From the NCBI RefSeq assembly GCF_016865425.1, contig NZ_AP023355.1, positions 6,508,198-6,572,197 on the forward strand: a stretch of DNA of 64,000 nt. Direction: 5' to 3'. The DNA is from Actinocatenispora thailandica (lineage in GTDB: Bacteria; Actinomycetota; Actinomycetes; Mycobacteriales; Micromonosporaceae). Numbering within the stretch: position 1 is the first letter of the stretch; each line of letters begins with the position of its first letter. A program made the position numbers and the translations under genes. Positions 25,608 through 34,205 of this stretch are shown piece by piece. Under the pieces are notes generated by a model. That model saw only the letters and a program-made list of their open reading frames with translations. It had not been told where the DNA came from and searched no databases.

Positions 25608-26504
25608 TCACCTCGCCGCGAGCTTCGGGTCGTACCGGTCCCGCAGCGCGTCGCCGAGCACTCCGAACGCGACGACCAGTACGGCCAGCGCGATGCCGGG
25701 GATGGTGGAGATCCACCAGGCGGTGCTGAGCAGGTCCCGCCCGCTGGCGATGGTGGTGCCCCAGCTGGGCGTGGTGGCGGGGGTGCCGAGACCGAGGAAC
25801 GACAGCGACGCCTCGGCGAGGATCACGTCGCCGATGTGCAGCGCGGCGATCACCAGGAACGGGGCCCGGCAGGACGGCAGCACGCAGGTACGCACCAGGT
25901 GCCAGGTGCGGGCGCCGAGCACCCGGGTGGCGTCGACGTACTCGCGGTGCCTGGTGGCGAGCGTCTGGCCGCGGGTGACCCGGGCGAACGTGACCCAGCC
26001 GGAGATGGACAGCACCACGATGACGTTGCCGACGCTCGGGCCGAGTACCGCGGCGATCAGGATCGCGAGCAGGATGCCGGGGAACGCGAGCTGGATGTCG
26101 GCCAGCCGCATCAGGATCGAGTCGGGCCAGCCGCCGAACCAGCCGGCGAGGATCCCGAACACCAGCCCGATCAGCCCGGACAGCAGCAGCGCCGAGATGC
26201 CGATGGTCATCGACACCCGGGCACCCTGCATCATCTTGGCGAGCAGGTCCTGGCCGATCTGGTCGGTACCGAACAGCACCAGGTGGCCCTCGCTGGTGTG
26301 CGACATCGGTGCCAGCAGCCGGTTCCTGGTGTCGACGGCGACCGGGTCGAACCGGAACAGGATCGGCCCGAACGCCGCGCACAGCGCGTAGAAGGCGACC
26401 ACCGCGAGCGATCCGGCGATCCGTACCGTGCCGGTACGGCCCCGGCGGCGGACCGGCGGCGCGGCCGTCTCGATGGTGTCCGCGACCGCGGACGTGGTGG
26501 TCAT
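25608..26504 (-). CDS. Dipeptide-type ABC permease (DppC)
   Basis: 298 residues with about six membrane spans. FGTDQIGQDLLAKMMQGARVSM is the conserved DppC periplasmic segment, and EYVDATRVLGARTWHLVRTCVLPSC is the ATPase-docking EAA loop. ASLSFLGLGTPATTPSWG is also typical. It overlaps the DppB gene by ATGA. Confidence 0.92.
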   Translation of the reverse strand: MTTTSAVADTIETAAPPVRRRGRTGTVRIAGSLAVVAFYALCAAFGPILFRFDPVAVDTRNRLLAPMSHTSEGHLVLFGTDQIGQDLLAKMMQGARVSMTIGISALLLSGLIGLVFGILAGWFGGWPDSILMRLADIQLAFPGILLAILIAAVLGPSVGNVIVVLSISGWVTFARVTRGQTLATRHREYVDATRVLGARTWHLVRTCVLPSCRAPFLVIAALHIGDVILAEASLSFLGLGTPATTPSWGTTIASGRDLLSTAWWISTIPGIALAVLVVAFGVLGDALRDRYDPKLAAR

Positions 26505-27433
26505 CGCGACACGCTCCCTACCGACACGCGGGGGTCGATCAGCCCGTACAGCAGGTCGACGAGCAGGTTGACGACGACGAAGAGGGCGGCGATCAGGATG
26601 ACGCCGGCCTGCACCACGTTGTAGTCGCGGTACCCGATGGAGTCGGCGATCAGCCGACCGGCGCCGGGCCAGGCGAACACCGTCTCGATCACCACGGTGC
26701 CGCCGAGCACGCTGCCCAGGTACAGGCCGATGACGGTGACGACGGGGATCAGCGCGTTGCGGATGGCGTGCGGGAAGACGACCACCCGTTCGGACAACCC
26801 CTTGGCGCGCACCGTGTTCAGGTACGACTCGTGGCTGATCTCCAGCAGCCCGGACCGGGTGAGCCGGGTGACCATGGCGAGGAAGCCGAGGCCGAGCGTG
26901 ATGGCCGGCAGGATGATGTTCTGCCAGGAGTGCGCGCCCTCGCTGGGCAGCACCCGCAGCTGCCGGGCGAAGATCAGCAGCAGTACCAGCCCGGCCCAGA
27001 ACGTCGGGGTCGACTGGATGACCAGGGTGAACACCGAGATCAGCCGGTCCAGCCAGGAGTTCGGCCGGGACGCCGCGGCGACGCCGAGGCCGATCCCGAC
27101 GGTCACCGCGAACACCACGGCGGCAACGGCGAGTTCGGCGGTGGCGGGCAGCCGCAGCAGGATCTGCCCCATCGCGTCGCCGCCGAGCCGGATCGAGTCA
27201 CCGAAGTGCAGCCGCGCCACGTCTGCCAGGTAGTGCCCGTACTGCACGAGCAGCGGCTGGTCCAGTCCCATGCCGTGCCGCAGCCGGGCGACGTCGGCCG
27301 GGCTGGCGTCGGGGCCGAGGATGACCAGCGCCGGGTCGCCCGGCACCACCCGCAGCACCACGAACACGATGGTGACCGCGCCCCACAGCACGAACAGCGA
27401 GTAGGCGAGGCGACGGATCAGGTAGCCGAGCAT
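26501..27433 (-). CDS. Dipeptide-type ABC permease (DppB)
   Basis: 310 residues with about six membrane spans. It begins MLGYLIRRLAYSLFVLWGAVTIVFVVLRVVPGDP, the standard DppB start, and contains SYLNTVRAKGLSERVVVFPHAIRNALIPVVT as EAA loop and VIETVFAWPGAGRLIADSI. Its ATG overlaps the IclR stop, so regulator and importer are one operon. Confidence 0.92.
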   Translation of the reverse strand: MLGYLIRRLAYSLFVLWGAVTIVFVVLRVVPGDPALVILGPDASPADVARLRHGMGLDQPLLVQYGHYLADVARLHFGDSIRLGGDAMGQILLRLPATAELAVAAVVFAVTVGIGLGVAAASRPNSWLDRLISVFTLVIQSTPTFWAGLVLLLIFARQLRVLPSEGAHSWQNIILPAITLGLGFLAMVTRLTRSGLLEISHESYLNTVRAKGLSERVVVFPHAIRNALIPVVTVIGLYLGSVLGGTVVIETVFAWPGAGRLIADSIGYRDYNVVQAGVILIAALFVVVNLLVDLLYGLIDPRVSVGSVSR

Positions 27434-28245
27434 CAGGCGCTCGCCCCGGACGGCGCGACCAGCCCGGCCGCCGGGGTGCGGGCGGGCCGCGGGCGGCCGG
27501 CCGGTGGGGTCCGGGTGGGCCGCGGGCGGCTCGCCGGCGTCGCCGCCGGTGCCGGCCCGACCGCCGGCGTCAGGCAGCCGGCGACCCGGCGGGCGCAGCC
27601 GACCGTGGCGACGCCGATGCGTTGCCGGGCGACGCGGTCCTGTTCGTCGACCGTCACCTCGACGGCGGCGATCGCGAGCCCGTCCGGCCCGAGTACGGGT
27701 GCCGCGACGGCCGCACCGACCGCGTAGCCGCGGGCCCGGATCCGGCCCAGCGACAGCAGCAGCCGGTACCCGTCGGTACCGTGCCGGGCGGCGCAGCGTT
27801 CGGCCTCCGCCCGGGGCCGGAACGCCAGGTAGGCGGCGCCGAGTTCGGTGCCGGTCAGCGAGGCGGTGCCGCGGGCCGGCGGGACCGCGCCGCCGCGCGC
27901 GTCGACCGACAGCGACCGGACCAGCCCGCCGTAGCGGGGCAGCGCGAACCCGACCGGCCGGTGTACGGCGCGGCCGAGCGCACCGAGCGCAGCCTGGATG
28001 TGCGGCCAGCGCGCGGTGGCCGGGGCCGGGCGGGCGGACTCGGCCAGCTCGTAGAGTCCGACGCCGACCGTGTAGCGGTTGTCGTCGACCCGCTGCACCA
28101 GGCCGTGCTCGAGGAACGCGCCGAGCATCCGGTGCACGGTGCTCTTGTGCAGGCCGGCGACGGCGGTCAGTTCGGTCAGGGTCATGGGTCGCCCGTGGCG
28201 ACCGAGCTCGCCCAGCAGCGCGAGCCCGCGAGACAACGACTGCAT
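27433..28245 (-). CDS. IclR-family regulator heading the dpp operon
   Basis: 270 residues. The N-terminal winged helix reads LTELTAVAGLHKSTVHRMLGAFLEHGLVQ, then a GAF-like effector domain follows (about residues 80-220). The C-terminal 45 residues are Pro/Arg/Ala-rich and probably disordered. ATG 28245 has GGAAGG upstream. It is first in the importer operon and adjoins the 26-bp palindrome at 28304-28329, so autoregulation together with control of both divergent arms is likely. Confidence 0.85.
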   Translation of the reverse strand: MQSLSRGLALLGELGRHGRPMTLTELTAVAGLHKSTVHRMLGAFLEHGLVQRVDDNRYTVGVGLYELAESARPAPATARWPHIQAALGALGRAVHRPVGFALPRYGGLVRSLSVDARGGAVPPARGTASLTGTELGAAYLAFRPRAEAERCAARHGTDGYRLLLSLGRIRARGYAVGAAVAAPVLGPDGLAIAAVEVTVDEQDRVARQRIGVATVGCARRVAGCLTPAVGPAPAATPASRPRPTRTPPAGRPRPARTPAAGLVAPSGASA

Positions 28246-28303
28246 CTTCGGTGCCTTCCGTCCGGGGGTGACGGGTGGTGCGAGCCGATCGACAACCGTG
28301 TTT

Positions 28304-28329
28304 CGTGAACGTTACCGGTAACGTTCACG
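28304..28329. promoter_or_regulatory. Perfect 26-bp palindromic operator
   Basis: Arms CGTGAACGTTACC (28304-28316) and GGTAACGTTCACG (28317-28329) are exact reverse complements without a spacer. The site lies 59 bp upstream of the iclR start and 171 bp before the phosphatase gene, in a 254-bp divergent gap. Length and symmetry indicate a dimer- or tetramer-binding operator; IclR is the local candidate, though the ACCGGT centre would also suit a LacI-type protein. Confidence 0.8.
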
Positions 28330-28499
28330 GTGGCAAGCTAGCCAGGCCCTCGGAGGCTGTCAAGGGGCCCGTTGCACATCCCGAAACGGGCTTGTTCTCG
28401 CTGGTACCGGCGGGGTCCGCTGGTCGGCGTCAGCGACCCCGAGCGGCCCGGCGGCATCCGCGGGACCGGTCGGATCCGGCCACCTGTCGAGGAGCGCGG

Positions 28500-29207
28500 A
28501 TGACCCGTTGGGCAGTGGACGACCCCGTCGACGGCGGCGACCGCCGGCTGCACCTCACCCTGGTACGCCACGGCGAGTCGCAGTGGAACCGGCAGCGGCG
28601 GGCCCAGGGGCAACGGGGCCCCGGCCTCACCGAGTACGGCCGGCGCCAGGCGGCCCGCACCGCGGCCCGGCTGGCCACGCTGCCGGCGCCGGACCTGGTC
28701 CTCGCCAGCGACCTGCCGCGGGTGGTCGAGACCGCGCGGCCCTACCCGGCCGAACCGGTACCCGAACCGCGGCTGCGGGAACTCGACAACGGGGCGTGGG
28801 CCGGCCTGCTGCTCACCGACGTCGAACGCGAGTGGGCCGGCGACATCGCCCGGATCCGCGCCGGGGAGGACATCCCGCGCGGCGGCGGCGAGCGATTCGC
28901 CGACCTGCGCCGGCGGAGCGCCGAGCTGCTCGCCGACCTGGCCCGGCAGGTACCGGCCGGGGCCGAGCGGCGGATCCTGGCGTTCACCCACGGCGGGCCG
29001 ATCCGCGCCCTCGTCGCCGAGGTGCTCGGGCTCGGACCGGACGGCCACCGGCTGCTCGCCGGCCCCGGCAACTGCTCGCTCACCGAGGTTCTGCTGTACG
29101 TCGCCGGCGGCGCGATCACCGCCGGCCGGCTCGTCCGGTACGGCACCGACGACCACCTGGCGCAGCTGCCCAGCCGCCACGCACCGGCCGAGGAGGCGGC
29201 GAGATGA
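28500..29207 (+). CDS. Histidine phosphatase family protein
   Basis: 235 residues. The catalytic histidine motif LVRHGESQWN lies near residue 24 and the second catalytic His is in FTHGGPIR. TEYGRRQAARTAARL and RELDNGAWAGLL, with its acid-base candidate, are as in phosphoglycerate-mutase-like phosphatases. It has no signal peptide, so it acts on cytoplasmic phosphomonoesters. ATG 28500 follows GAGGAGC. Its stop overlaps the next start (ATGA), linking it to an EEP-family hydrolase and a peptide-type binding protein. Confidence 0.9.
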   Translation: MTRWAVDDPVDGGDRRLHLTLVRHGESQWNRQRRAQGQRGPGLTEYGRRQAARTAARLATLPAPDLVLASDLPRVVETARPYPAEPVPEPRLRELDNGAWAGLLLTDVEREWAGDIARIRAGEDIPRGGGERFADLRRRSAELLADLARQVPAGAERRILAFTHGGPIRALVAEVLGLGPDGHRLLAGPGNCSLTEVLLYVAGGAITAGRLVRYGTDDHLAQLPSRHAPAEEAAR

Positions 29208-29992
29208 GCCACCCGGTGACGTTCACCGCGATGACCTACAACCTGTGGGGCGGGTGGCGGTTCGCCGAGCGCCGCGACCCGCTGACCGGGCTGCTCACCC
29301 GGCGCCGGCCCGACCTGCTCGCCACCCAGGAGCTGCATCCCGACTCGCGCGCCGCCGTGGACGCCGCGCTGACCGGCCACGACCGGGTACGCGACGAGTT
29401 CCCGGGCTGGGCGACCCGCAGCAACCTGTGGTGGCACCGGGAGCTGTTCACCGAGCTGGCGCACGGCGCGGCCGACGTCGGCATCTGGTCCGACGACGCC
29501 CGGCTGTTCTGGGTACGGCTGGGCTGCCCGGCGGCCGGCACCGAGCTGCTGTTCGCCACTGCGCACCTGACCTGGCCCGGACACCCGCGCGAGATCGCCG
29601 ACGACCGGAGCCCGCGGGTCGAGCAGGCCCGCGCGATCGTCGCCGAACTCGGCCGCCTCGCCGGCGACGCCGGGCGCGGCGAGGTGGCGGTGCTGTTCTG
29701 CGCCGACACCAACGACTACGCCCGCCCGCTGTGGACCTGCTACGACGCCGGCTACCGGGAGCCGTTCGGCGAGCTCGGCACGGTCGCGCCGGCAACCCAC
29801 CCGGTGTACCCGCTGCCGCTGGACAAGCCGCGGCAGTGGCCGGACACGTACGCCGCGGCGAAGACGATCGACTGGCAGTTCTTCCGCGGCCCGCTGCGCG
29901 CGGCCGGCGCCGAGGTCGTCGAGTACTTCTCCGGCGGCATCGCGCCGTCGGACCACCGACCCGTCCAGTGCACGTACCGCTTCACGAGCTGA
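29204..29992 (+). CDS. Endonuclease/exonuclease/phosphatase (EEP) family hydrolase
   Basis: 262 residues. The N-terminal TYNLWGG, the metal-site Glu in LLATQELHP, FATAHLTWPG (catalytic His), CADTNDY and the C-terminal SDHRPVQ are the ordered motifs of the DNase I-like fold. Members cleave phosphodiesters in lipids, nucleic acids or inositol phosphates. No signal peptide is seen. Coupling to a histidine phosphatase suggests stepwise diester then monoester cleavage of an imported compound. It ends 9 bp before the binding-protein start. Confidence 0.85.
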   Translation: MSHPVTFTAMTYNLWGGWRFAERRDPLTGLLTRRRPDLLATQELHPDSRAAVDAALTGHDRVRDEFPGWATRSNLWWHRELFTELAHGAADVGIWSDDARLFWVRLGCPAAGTELLFATAHLTWPGHPREIADDRSPRVEQARAIVAELGRLAGDAGRGEVAVLFCADTNDYARPLWTCYDAGYREPFGELGTVAPATHPVYPLPLDKPRQWPDTYAAAKTIDWQFFRGPLRAAGAEVVEYFSGGIAPSDHRPVQCTYRFTS

Positions 29993-30001
29993 GGAGAAAC
30001 G

Positions 30002-31512
30002 GTGAGACGACGCACGTCGATCAGCACCCTGGGGTACTCGCCCTCGCCGGTGTGCTCGCCACGACCGGTTGCGGGGCAACCGAATCGGCCCGGAACGCCG
30101 GCGGCAAGGGCCTGCGGGTCGCGCCGGCCACGTTCCCGGTGTCGCTGAACATCTACCAGTACCCGGCGGAGGCCGCGGTGCAGGGCCCGGTGCAGCACGT
30201 GCTGGAGACCCTGGTGGCGCGCTCCGGCAACGACTACCGGCCGCTGCTCGCCACCAAGTGGAGCCAGCCGGACGACCACACCTGGACGTTCACCCTCCGG
30301 TCCGGAGTGACGTTCTCCGACGGCAAAGCGCTGACCGCCGACGACGTCAAGGCGTCCGCGGACGCGCTGATCAAGGCGGGCAGTTCGCTGGCACCGCTGT
30401 GGGAGCCGGTGAAGTCGGTGACCGCGACGGACGCGCACACCGTCACGATCACCACCACCCAGCCGCTCGGTACGATGCTCGCCACCCTCAGCCTGCTACC
30501 GATCACCGAGGCCGGCAAGGCGACCAGCGAGTCGTACTGGAAGGAACCGATCGGCACCGGGCCGTACACGGTCGAGGAGTGGTCCCCGGACAAGCAGCTG
30601 GTGCTGTCCCGCAACGCGAAGTACTGGGGAGCCAAGCCGTCGATCCCGACCATCACCTACCTGAACATCCCGGAGGAGTCGGCCCGGATCACCGCGCTGT
30701 CCACCGGTGAGGCGGACGTGACGAACGGGATCGGCGCCGACTCGGTCGGCCAGGTCGAGAAGATGCCGGGCGTGCACTACGCCACCAGGCCGGGCTACAG
30801 CTACGAGTTCATCTGGTTCAACTCGTCCCGGAAACCGTTCACCGACAAGCGGGTCCGGCAGGCCCTGTGGTACGCGGTGGACGTCAAGCAGGTCGTCGGC
30901 GACCTGTACGGCAAGCAGGCGAAGCTCGCGCAGGCGCCGATCCCGCAGCCGGTGTTCGGCGCACCGCAGCTGTCGCCGTACCCGTACGACCCGGCGAAGG
31001 CGAAGAAGCTGCTGGCCGAGGCGGGCTACCCGCACGGGTTCGCCACCACGATCCAGTGGGCCAGCTCCGACGACACCAACCAGAACTCGCTCGGCCAGGC
31101 GTTCGTCTCGTACTGGGCGAAGATCGGGGTGAAGGTCAAGCCGCTGCCGAAGGAGCGGTCGGTCTGGCTGGACGATCTGAACAAGCTCAACTGGGACATG
31201 AACCTGCAGGGCAACACGGTGGCCACCGGCGACGCCGACTACACCCTGGGCCGGCTCTACACCTGCGACGCCAAGCGGATGGGCTACTGCAACCACCAGC
31301 TGGACACGGTGCTGGCGCGGGCGAAGGCGACGCTGGACCCGGCGGAGCGCACCGCGCTGTACAAGCAGGCCAGCCAGATCATCTGGGACGACGCGGTCGG
31401 CATCTTCCCGGCCGACTTCACCGTCGACCTGGCGTACCGGACGAACGTCACCGGGCTGAGCATCGACCCGGCCGGCCGGCAGTCGTTCGTCCACGCCAAG
31501 CTCGCCCACTGA
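30002..31512 (+). CDS. Peptide-type ABC substrate-binding lipoprotein, with frameshift in the signal peptide
   Basis: About 500 residues of family-5 (DppA/OppA) binding protein: PLLATKWSQPDDHTWTFTLRSGVTFSDGKALTADDV, YWGAKPSIPTITYLNIPEE and FTDKRVRQALWYAVD. GTG 30002 has GAGGAG just upstream and gives VRRRTSISTLG; the hydrophobic part and lipobox GVLALAGVLATTGCGA lie one frame away. The two parts join seamlessly if the G run 30031-30034 gains one G. So either a base is missing or the gene is a broken copy. It is the missing binding protein of the divergent dppBCDF set; the operon layout makes this assignment strong, the ligand unknown. Confidence 0.85.
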
Positions 31513-31516
31513 GAAT

Positions 31517-31573
31517 CGTTGCGCGGCAACGGATCTGTCGTTGCGACCGATGCAACCGCCGTTGCCGCGCAAC
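31517..31573. promoter_or_regulatory. Three GTTGC-GCAAC inverted repeats (LacI-type operator cluster)
   Basis: CGTTGC-GCG-GCAACG (31517-31531), GTTGC-N7-GCAAC (31540-31556) and GTTGC-CGC-GCAAC (31561-31573) follow one another within 57 bp, upstream of the operon that ends with a lacI gene. CG-centred half sites of this kind are typical of LacI-family operators. Confidence 0.65.
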
Positions 31574-31590
31574 GCCACCGCCACCTAGCG

Positions 31591-31624
31591 TCGAGGCACG
31601 CACGCCGTCGAGGCACGCACGCCG
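31591..31624. repeat. 17-bp tandem duplication in the leader of the LacI operon
   Basis: TCGAGGCACGCACGCCG occurs twice head to tail (31591-31607, 31608-31624), just before the GGAGGAAGG binding site of the next gene. Confidence 0.8.
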
Positions 31625-31642
31625 TCGGAGGAAGGACCAACG

Positions 31643-32605
31643 TTGTCACCACACCTGGGGAGCACCGGCGAACAGGTACGGCGGGGCATGCTCGCCGCCG
31701 ACCCCGCCCTGTCCCGGTTCGATCCGCTGCCACGGATCCTCACCTACGACAACTTCGACACCGGGACGAACGGCTGGACCGAGCTGATCGGCAACTACGA
31801 CGGCAACGGCGACCTGTCCACAGTAGACGATCACATGCGCGACTTCCGGCCGCCGCAGGTGTCCAACTGCACGTTCTTCGACACCGGCACGCACGGCGCG
31901 CTCACCGGCGACTACGCGCTCAAGCTCGCCACCCGGCCGTACGTCGGGCACACCGCGGTGGCGATCCGCCGGCTCACCATGGCACGCAAGGGCCTGGTGC
32001 AGCTGGAGACGCACTTCAGCTACAAGGCGGAGGCGACGCTCGGCACGGACGCCGGCAACAACTCGTTCGGCGGCGTCACCTGGGACGGAAACCTGCATCC
32101 CAGCGAGGCGCAGTTCGGCGCGTTCACCGTGGCGACCGACATCTGCGGCGACGGCGGGCTGCGCTACCACACGGTGATGCGCTACCGGAACACCACCGTG
32201 GACAACGAGCTCGACCAGCGCTGGGTGTACCCGGTGGTGCCCGAGCCGACACCGCGGGAACACCTGGAGGGCAAGGTGAAGCTCGCCTACGGCGACGACT
32301 TCACCGCACCCGACCCGGCCGACTGGCAGCCGGCCTCGGAGCCGATGGCGATGTGCTACAACGAGGTCCCCACCAAGGTCAACTGGCACTACCTGCGCTG
32401 GCTGATCGACACCGACGCCCGGCGCAACGTCGAGCTGCAGGTCAACGACACCACCCTCGACCTGCGGGAAGTGCCGGTGCCGGCGTACTCCGACCGGTAC
32501 GACTCGCTGGAGAACCTGCTGAACTTCTACTTCAGCGTGCGGACCCACTCCGGTGTCCGGAACTTCCTCTATCTCGACTCCGTACTCGTTTCCGTGGATT
32601 GGTGA
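31643..32605 (+). CDS. Uncharacterised beta-rich protein (possibly DUF6772 family)
   Basis: 320 residues from TTG 31643, which follows a strong GGAGGAAGG; ATG 31688 is the alternative. Content is beta-strand-rich with many Trp, Tyr and Asn: YDNFDTGTNGWTELIGNYDGNG, GALTGDYALKLATRP, LVQLETHFSYKAEATLG and a C-terminal VRNFLYLDSVLVSVDW. The pattern suggests a carbohydrate-binding or lyase-like jelly roll with DNF-DTGTNGW as a concanavalin-like opening. There is no signal peptide or membrane segment. I think it belongs to DUF6772 but cannot verify that. It is first in an operon with a small beta protein and a LacI regulator. Confidence 0.75.
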   Translation: MSPHLGSTGEQVRRGMLAADPALSRFDPLPRILTYDNFDTGTNGWTELIGNYDGNGDLSTVDDHMRDFRPPQVSNCTFFDTGTHGALTGDYALKLATRPYVGHTAVAIRRLTMARKGLVQLETHFSYKAEATLGTDAGNNSFGGVTWDGNLHPSEAQFGAFTVATDICGDGGLRYHTVMRYRNTTVDNELDQRWVYPVVPEPTPREHLEGKVKLAYGDDFTAPDPADWQPASEPMAMCYNEVPTKVNWHYLRWLIDTDARRNVELQVNDTTLDLREVPVPAYSDRYDSLENLLNFYFSVRTHSGVRNFLYLDSVLVSVDW

Positions 32606-32612
32606 GGCGATC

Positions 32613-32978
32613 ATGCGTCATGCCCAGACCGCCGTGCTGGAACGCGGCGCCGAGTTCACCGGCGAGTTCGCCACCGAGCCGTACGAGGTGCCCTGGGCCG
32701 CCGAGGCCCGCTTCTTCGTGCAGGTGATCGACCCGGCGCCGGGCACCGTCACCCTGACCACCCAGCTGTCCCCGGACGGGTTGAACTGGATCGACGCCGA
32801 GCACCTGGCCGGGGTCGAACTGGACACGACCGGTGTCGGTATGGTGACCTGGCGGGTCCGCGAGTTCGGCGGCTGGCTCCGGCTGCGTGGCGCGGCCCGC
32901 CCCGCGGACGCCGACGGCGGTACCCACCCCACCGGCCGCGGCCCGCGACTGCGGATCCACCTCGTCGCCAAGGAGTAA
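32613..32978 (+). CDS. Small hypothetical beta-sandwich-like protein
   Basis: 121 residues from ATG 32613, preceded by GAGG. Alternating hydrophobic strands (ARFFVQVIDPAPGTVTLTTQLSPDGLNWIDAEHLAGVEL, then WRVREFGGWLRLRGAARP) look like a compact beta sandwich, similar in style to small subunit-like or carbohydrate-binding proteins. No known motif was recognised. It starts 7 bp after the preceding stop and ends 5 bp before lacI, so the three are co-transcribed and it may act with the 320-residue protein. Confidence 0.7.
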   Translation: MRHAQTAVLERGAEFTGEFATEPYEVPWAAEARFFVQVIDPAPGTVTLTTQLSPDGLNWIDAEHLAGVELDTTGVGMVTWRVREFGGWLRLRGAARPADADGGTHPTGRGPRLRIHLVAKE

Positions 32979-32983
32979 CCGAG

Positions 32984-34045
32984 ATGTCCGTGCACCGGCC
33001 GACCGGCACGATGCGGCGCCGGGTCCGGCTGTCCGACATCGCCGAGGCGGTCGGCTGCTCGGTCAACACCGTGTCCCGCGCGCTGACCGGCAAGGACAGC
33101 GTCAGCCCGGTGACCCGGGCGCAGGTGATGGCCGAGGCCGAGCGGCTCGGGTACGTGCCGAACAACCAGGCCCGCTCGCTGGTGCTCGGCTCCACCCGGA
33201 CCGTCGGTCTGGTCATCACCAACCCGTCCAACACGCTGTACGCCGGGTTGATCTCCAGCGTCGAGCTGCGCTGCCGGGCCCTCGGCTACACGGTGATGCT
33301 GCTCGCCACCGAGGAGAGCCCCGAGTCCGAGCGGGTCGCCGCCGAGTCGCTGCTGCACGCCGGCGTCGACTCGGCCCTCGCGGTACCGGTGCAGGCCGAG
33401 GCCGGGCACTGGGAGCGGCTCCGCCGCGCCGGCGTCGACCTGGTTTTCGTCAGCCGGGAACTGCCCGGGATGGACGTCGACTTCGTCGGCATCGACAACG
33501 AGCACGGCGCGTACCAGGCGACCGCGCACGTCCTGGACGCCGGCGCCCGGGTGGTCTGGGCCGTGGAGGAGGACCTGCCGATCAGCACGGTCCGGCAGCG
33601 GCGGGACGGCTACCTGCGCGCGATCGCCGACCACGCCGCCGATCCGGGCAGCGCCCGGGTGCTGTCCGTACCGACCCGGCGGCGCGACTCGCTGACCCTG
33701 CCGTGGCAGGCGGAGGAGGCGTACCGGCTGGCCGGCCGGCTGGTCGCCGACGGCGACCTGCCCGACGCGTTCGTCGCCGGCAACGACTACTTCGCGCTGG
33801 CGCTGATCCGGGCGCTCACCGAGCACGGGCTGCGGGTGCCGGACGACGTGCTGGTCGTCGGCTACGGCGACCACCCGTACGCGGGCTACCTCACCCCGAC
33901 CCTGTCCAGCGTCGCCCTGCCGGCCACCGAACTCGGCAGCACCGCGGTCGACGTGCTGATGCGCCGCACCGCCGAGCCGGAGGCACCGACCACCCGGCAC
34001 CTGATCGCCCCGCACCTGATCCCGCGCGAGTCCACCCGCCGCTGA
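32984..34045 (+). CDS. LacI-family transcriptional regulator
   Basis: 353 residues. The HTH and hinge are clear: LSDIAEAVGCSVNTVSRALTGKDSVSPVTRAQVMAEAERLGYVPNNQARSL. A periplasmic-binding-protein-like sensor follows, with VGLVITNPSNTLYAGL, FVGIDNEHGAYQATAHVLDAG and a C-terminal LTPTLSSVALPATELGSTAV. ATG 32984 has AAGGAG upstream. It is last in the operon downstream of three GTTGC/GCAAC operators, the usual autoregulated layout. The ligand is probably a sugar or sugar acid. Confidence 0.92.
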   Translation: MSVHRPTGTMRRRVRLSDIAEAVGCSVNTVSRALTGKDSVSPVTRAQVMAEAERLGYVPNNQARSLVLGSTRTVGLVITNPSNTLYAGLISSVELRCRALGYTVMLLATEESPESERVAAESLLHAGVDSALAVPVQAEAGHWERLRRAGVDLVFVSRELPGMDVDFVGIDNEHGAYQATAHVLDAGARVVWAVEEDLPISTVRQRRDGYLRAIADHAADPGSARVLSVPTRRRDSLTLPWQAEEAYRLAGRLVADGDLPDAFVAGNDYFALALIRALTEHGLRVPDDVLVVGYGDHPYAGYLTPTLSSVALPATELGSTAVDVLMRRTAEPEAPTTRHLIAPHLIPRESTRR

Positions 34046-34170
34046 CTTCCGGCGCCGGTCCTACCCCGCCGGCTCCCGGCCACGAGCCCACGCCGGCTCC
34101 CGGCCCCCCGGCTCCCGGCGGCGTGCCCGCCCGCCATCGACTCCCGGCGCCGGAGCCGCCCGCGGCCGGG

Positions 34171-34197
34171 GGCCGCGCCGACCCTGCCGGCGCGGCC
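34171..34197. terminator. Hairpin between convergent lacI and ridA operons
   Basis: GGCCGCGCCG (34171-34180) pairs with CGGCGCGGCC (34188-34197), 9 bp from the ridA stop. It could stop transcription from both sides. The upstream 100 bp holds diverged CCGGCTCCCGG repeats. Confidence 0.6.
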
Positions 34198-34205
34198 CGG
34201 GTTCG

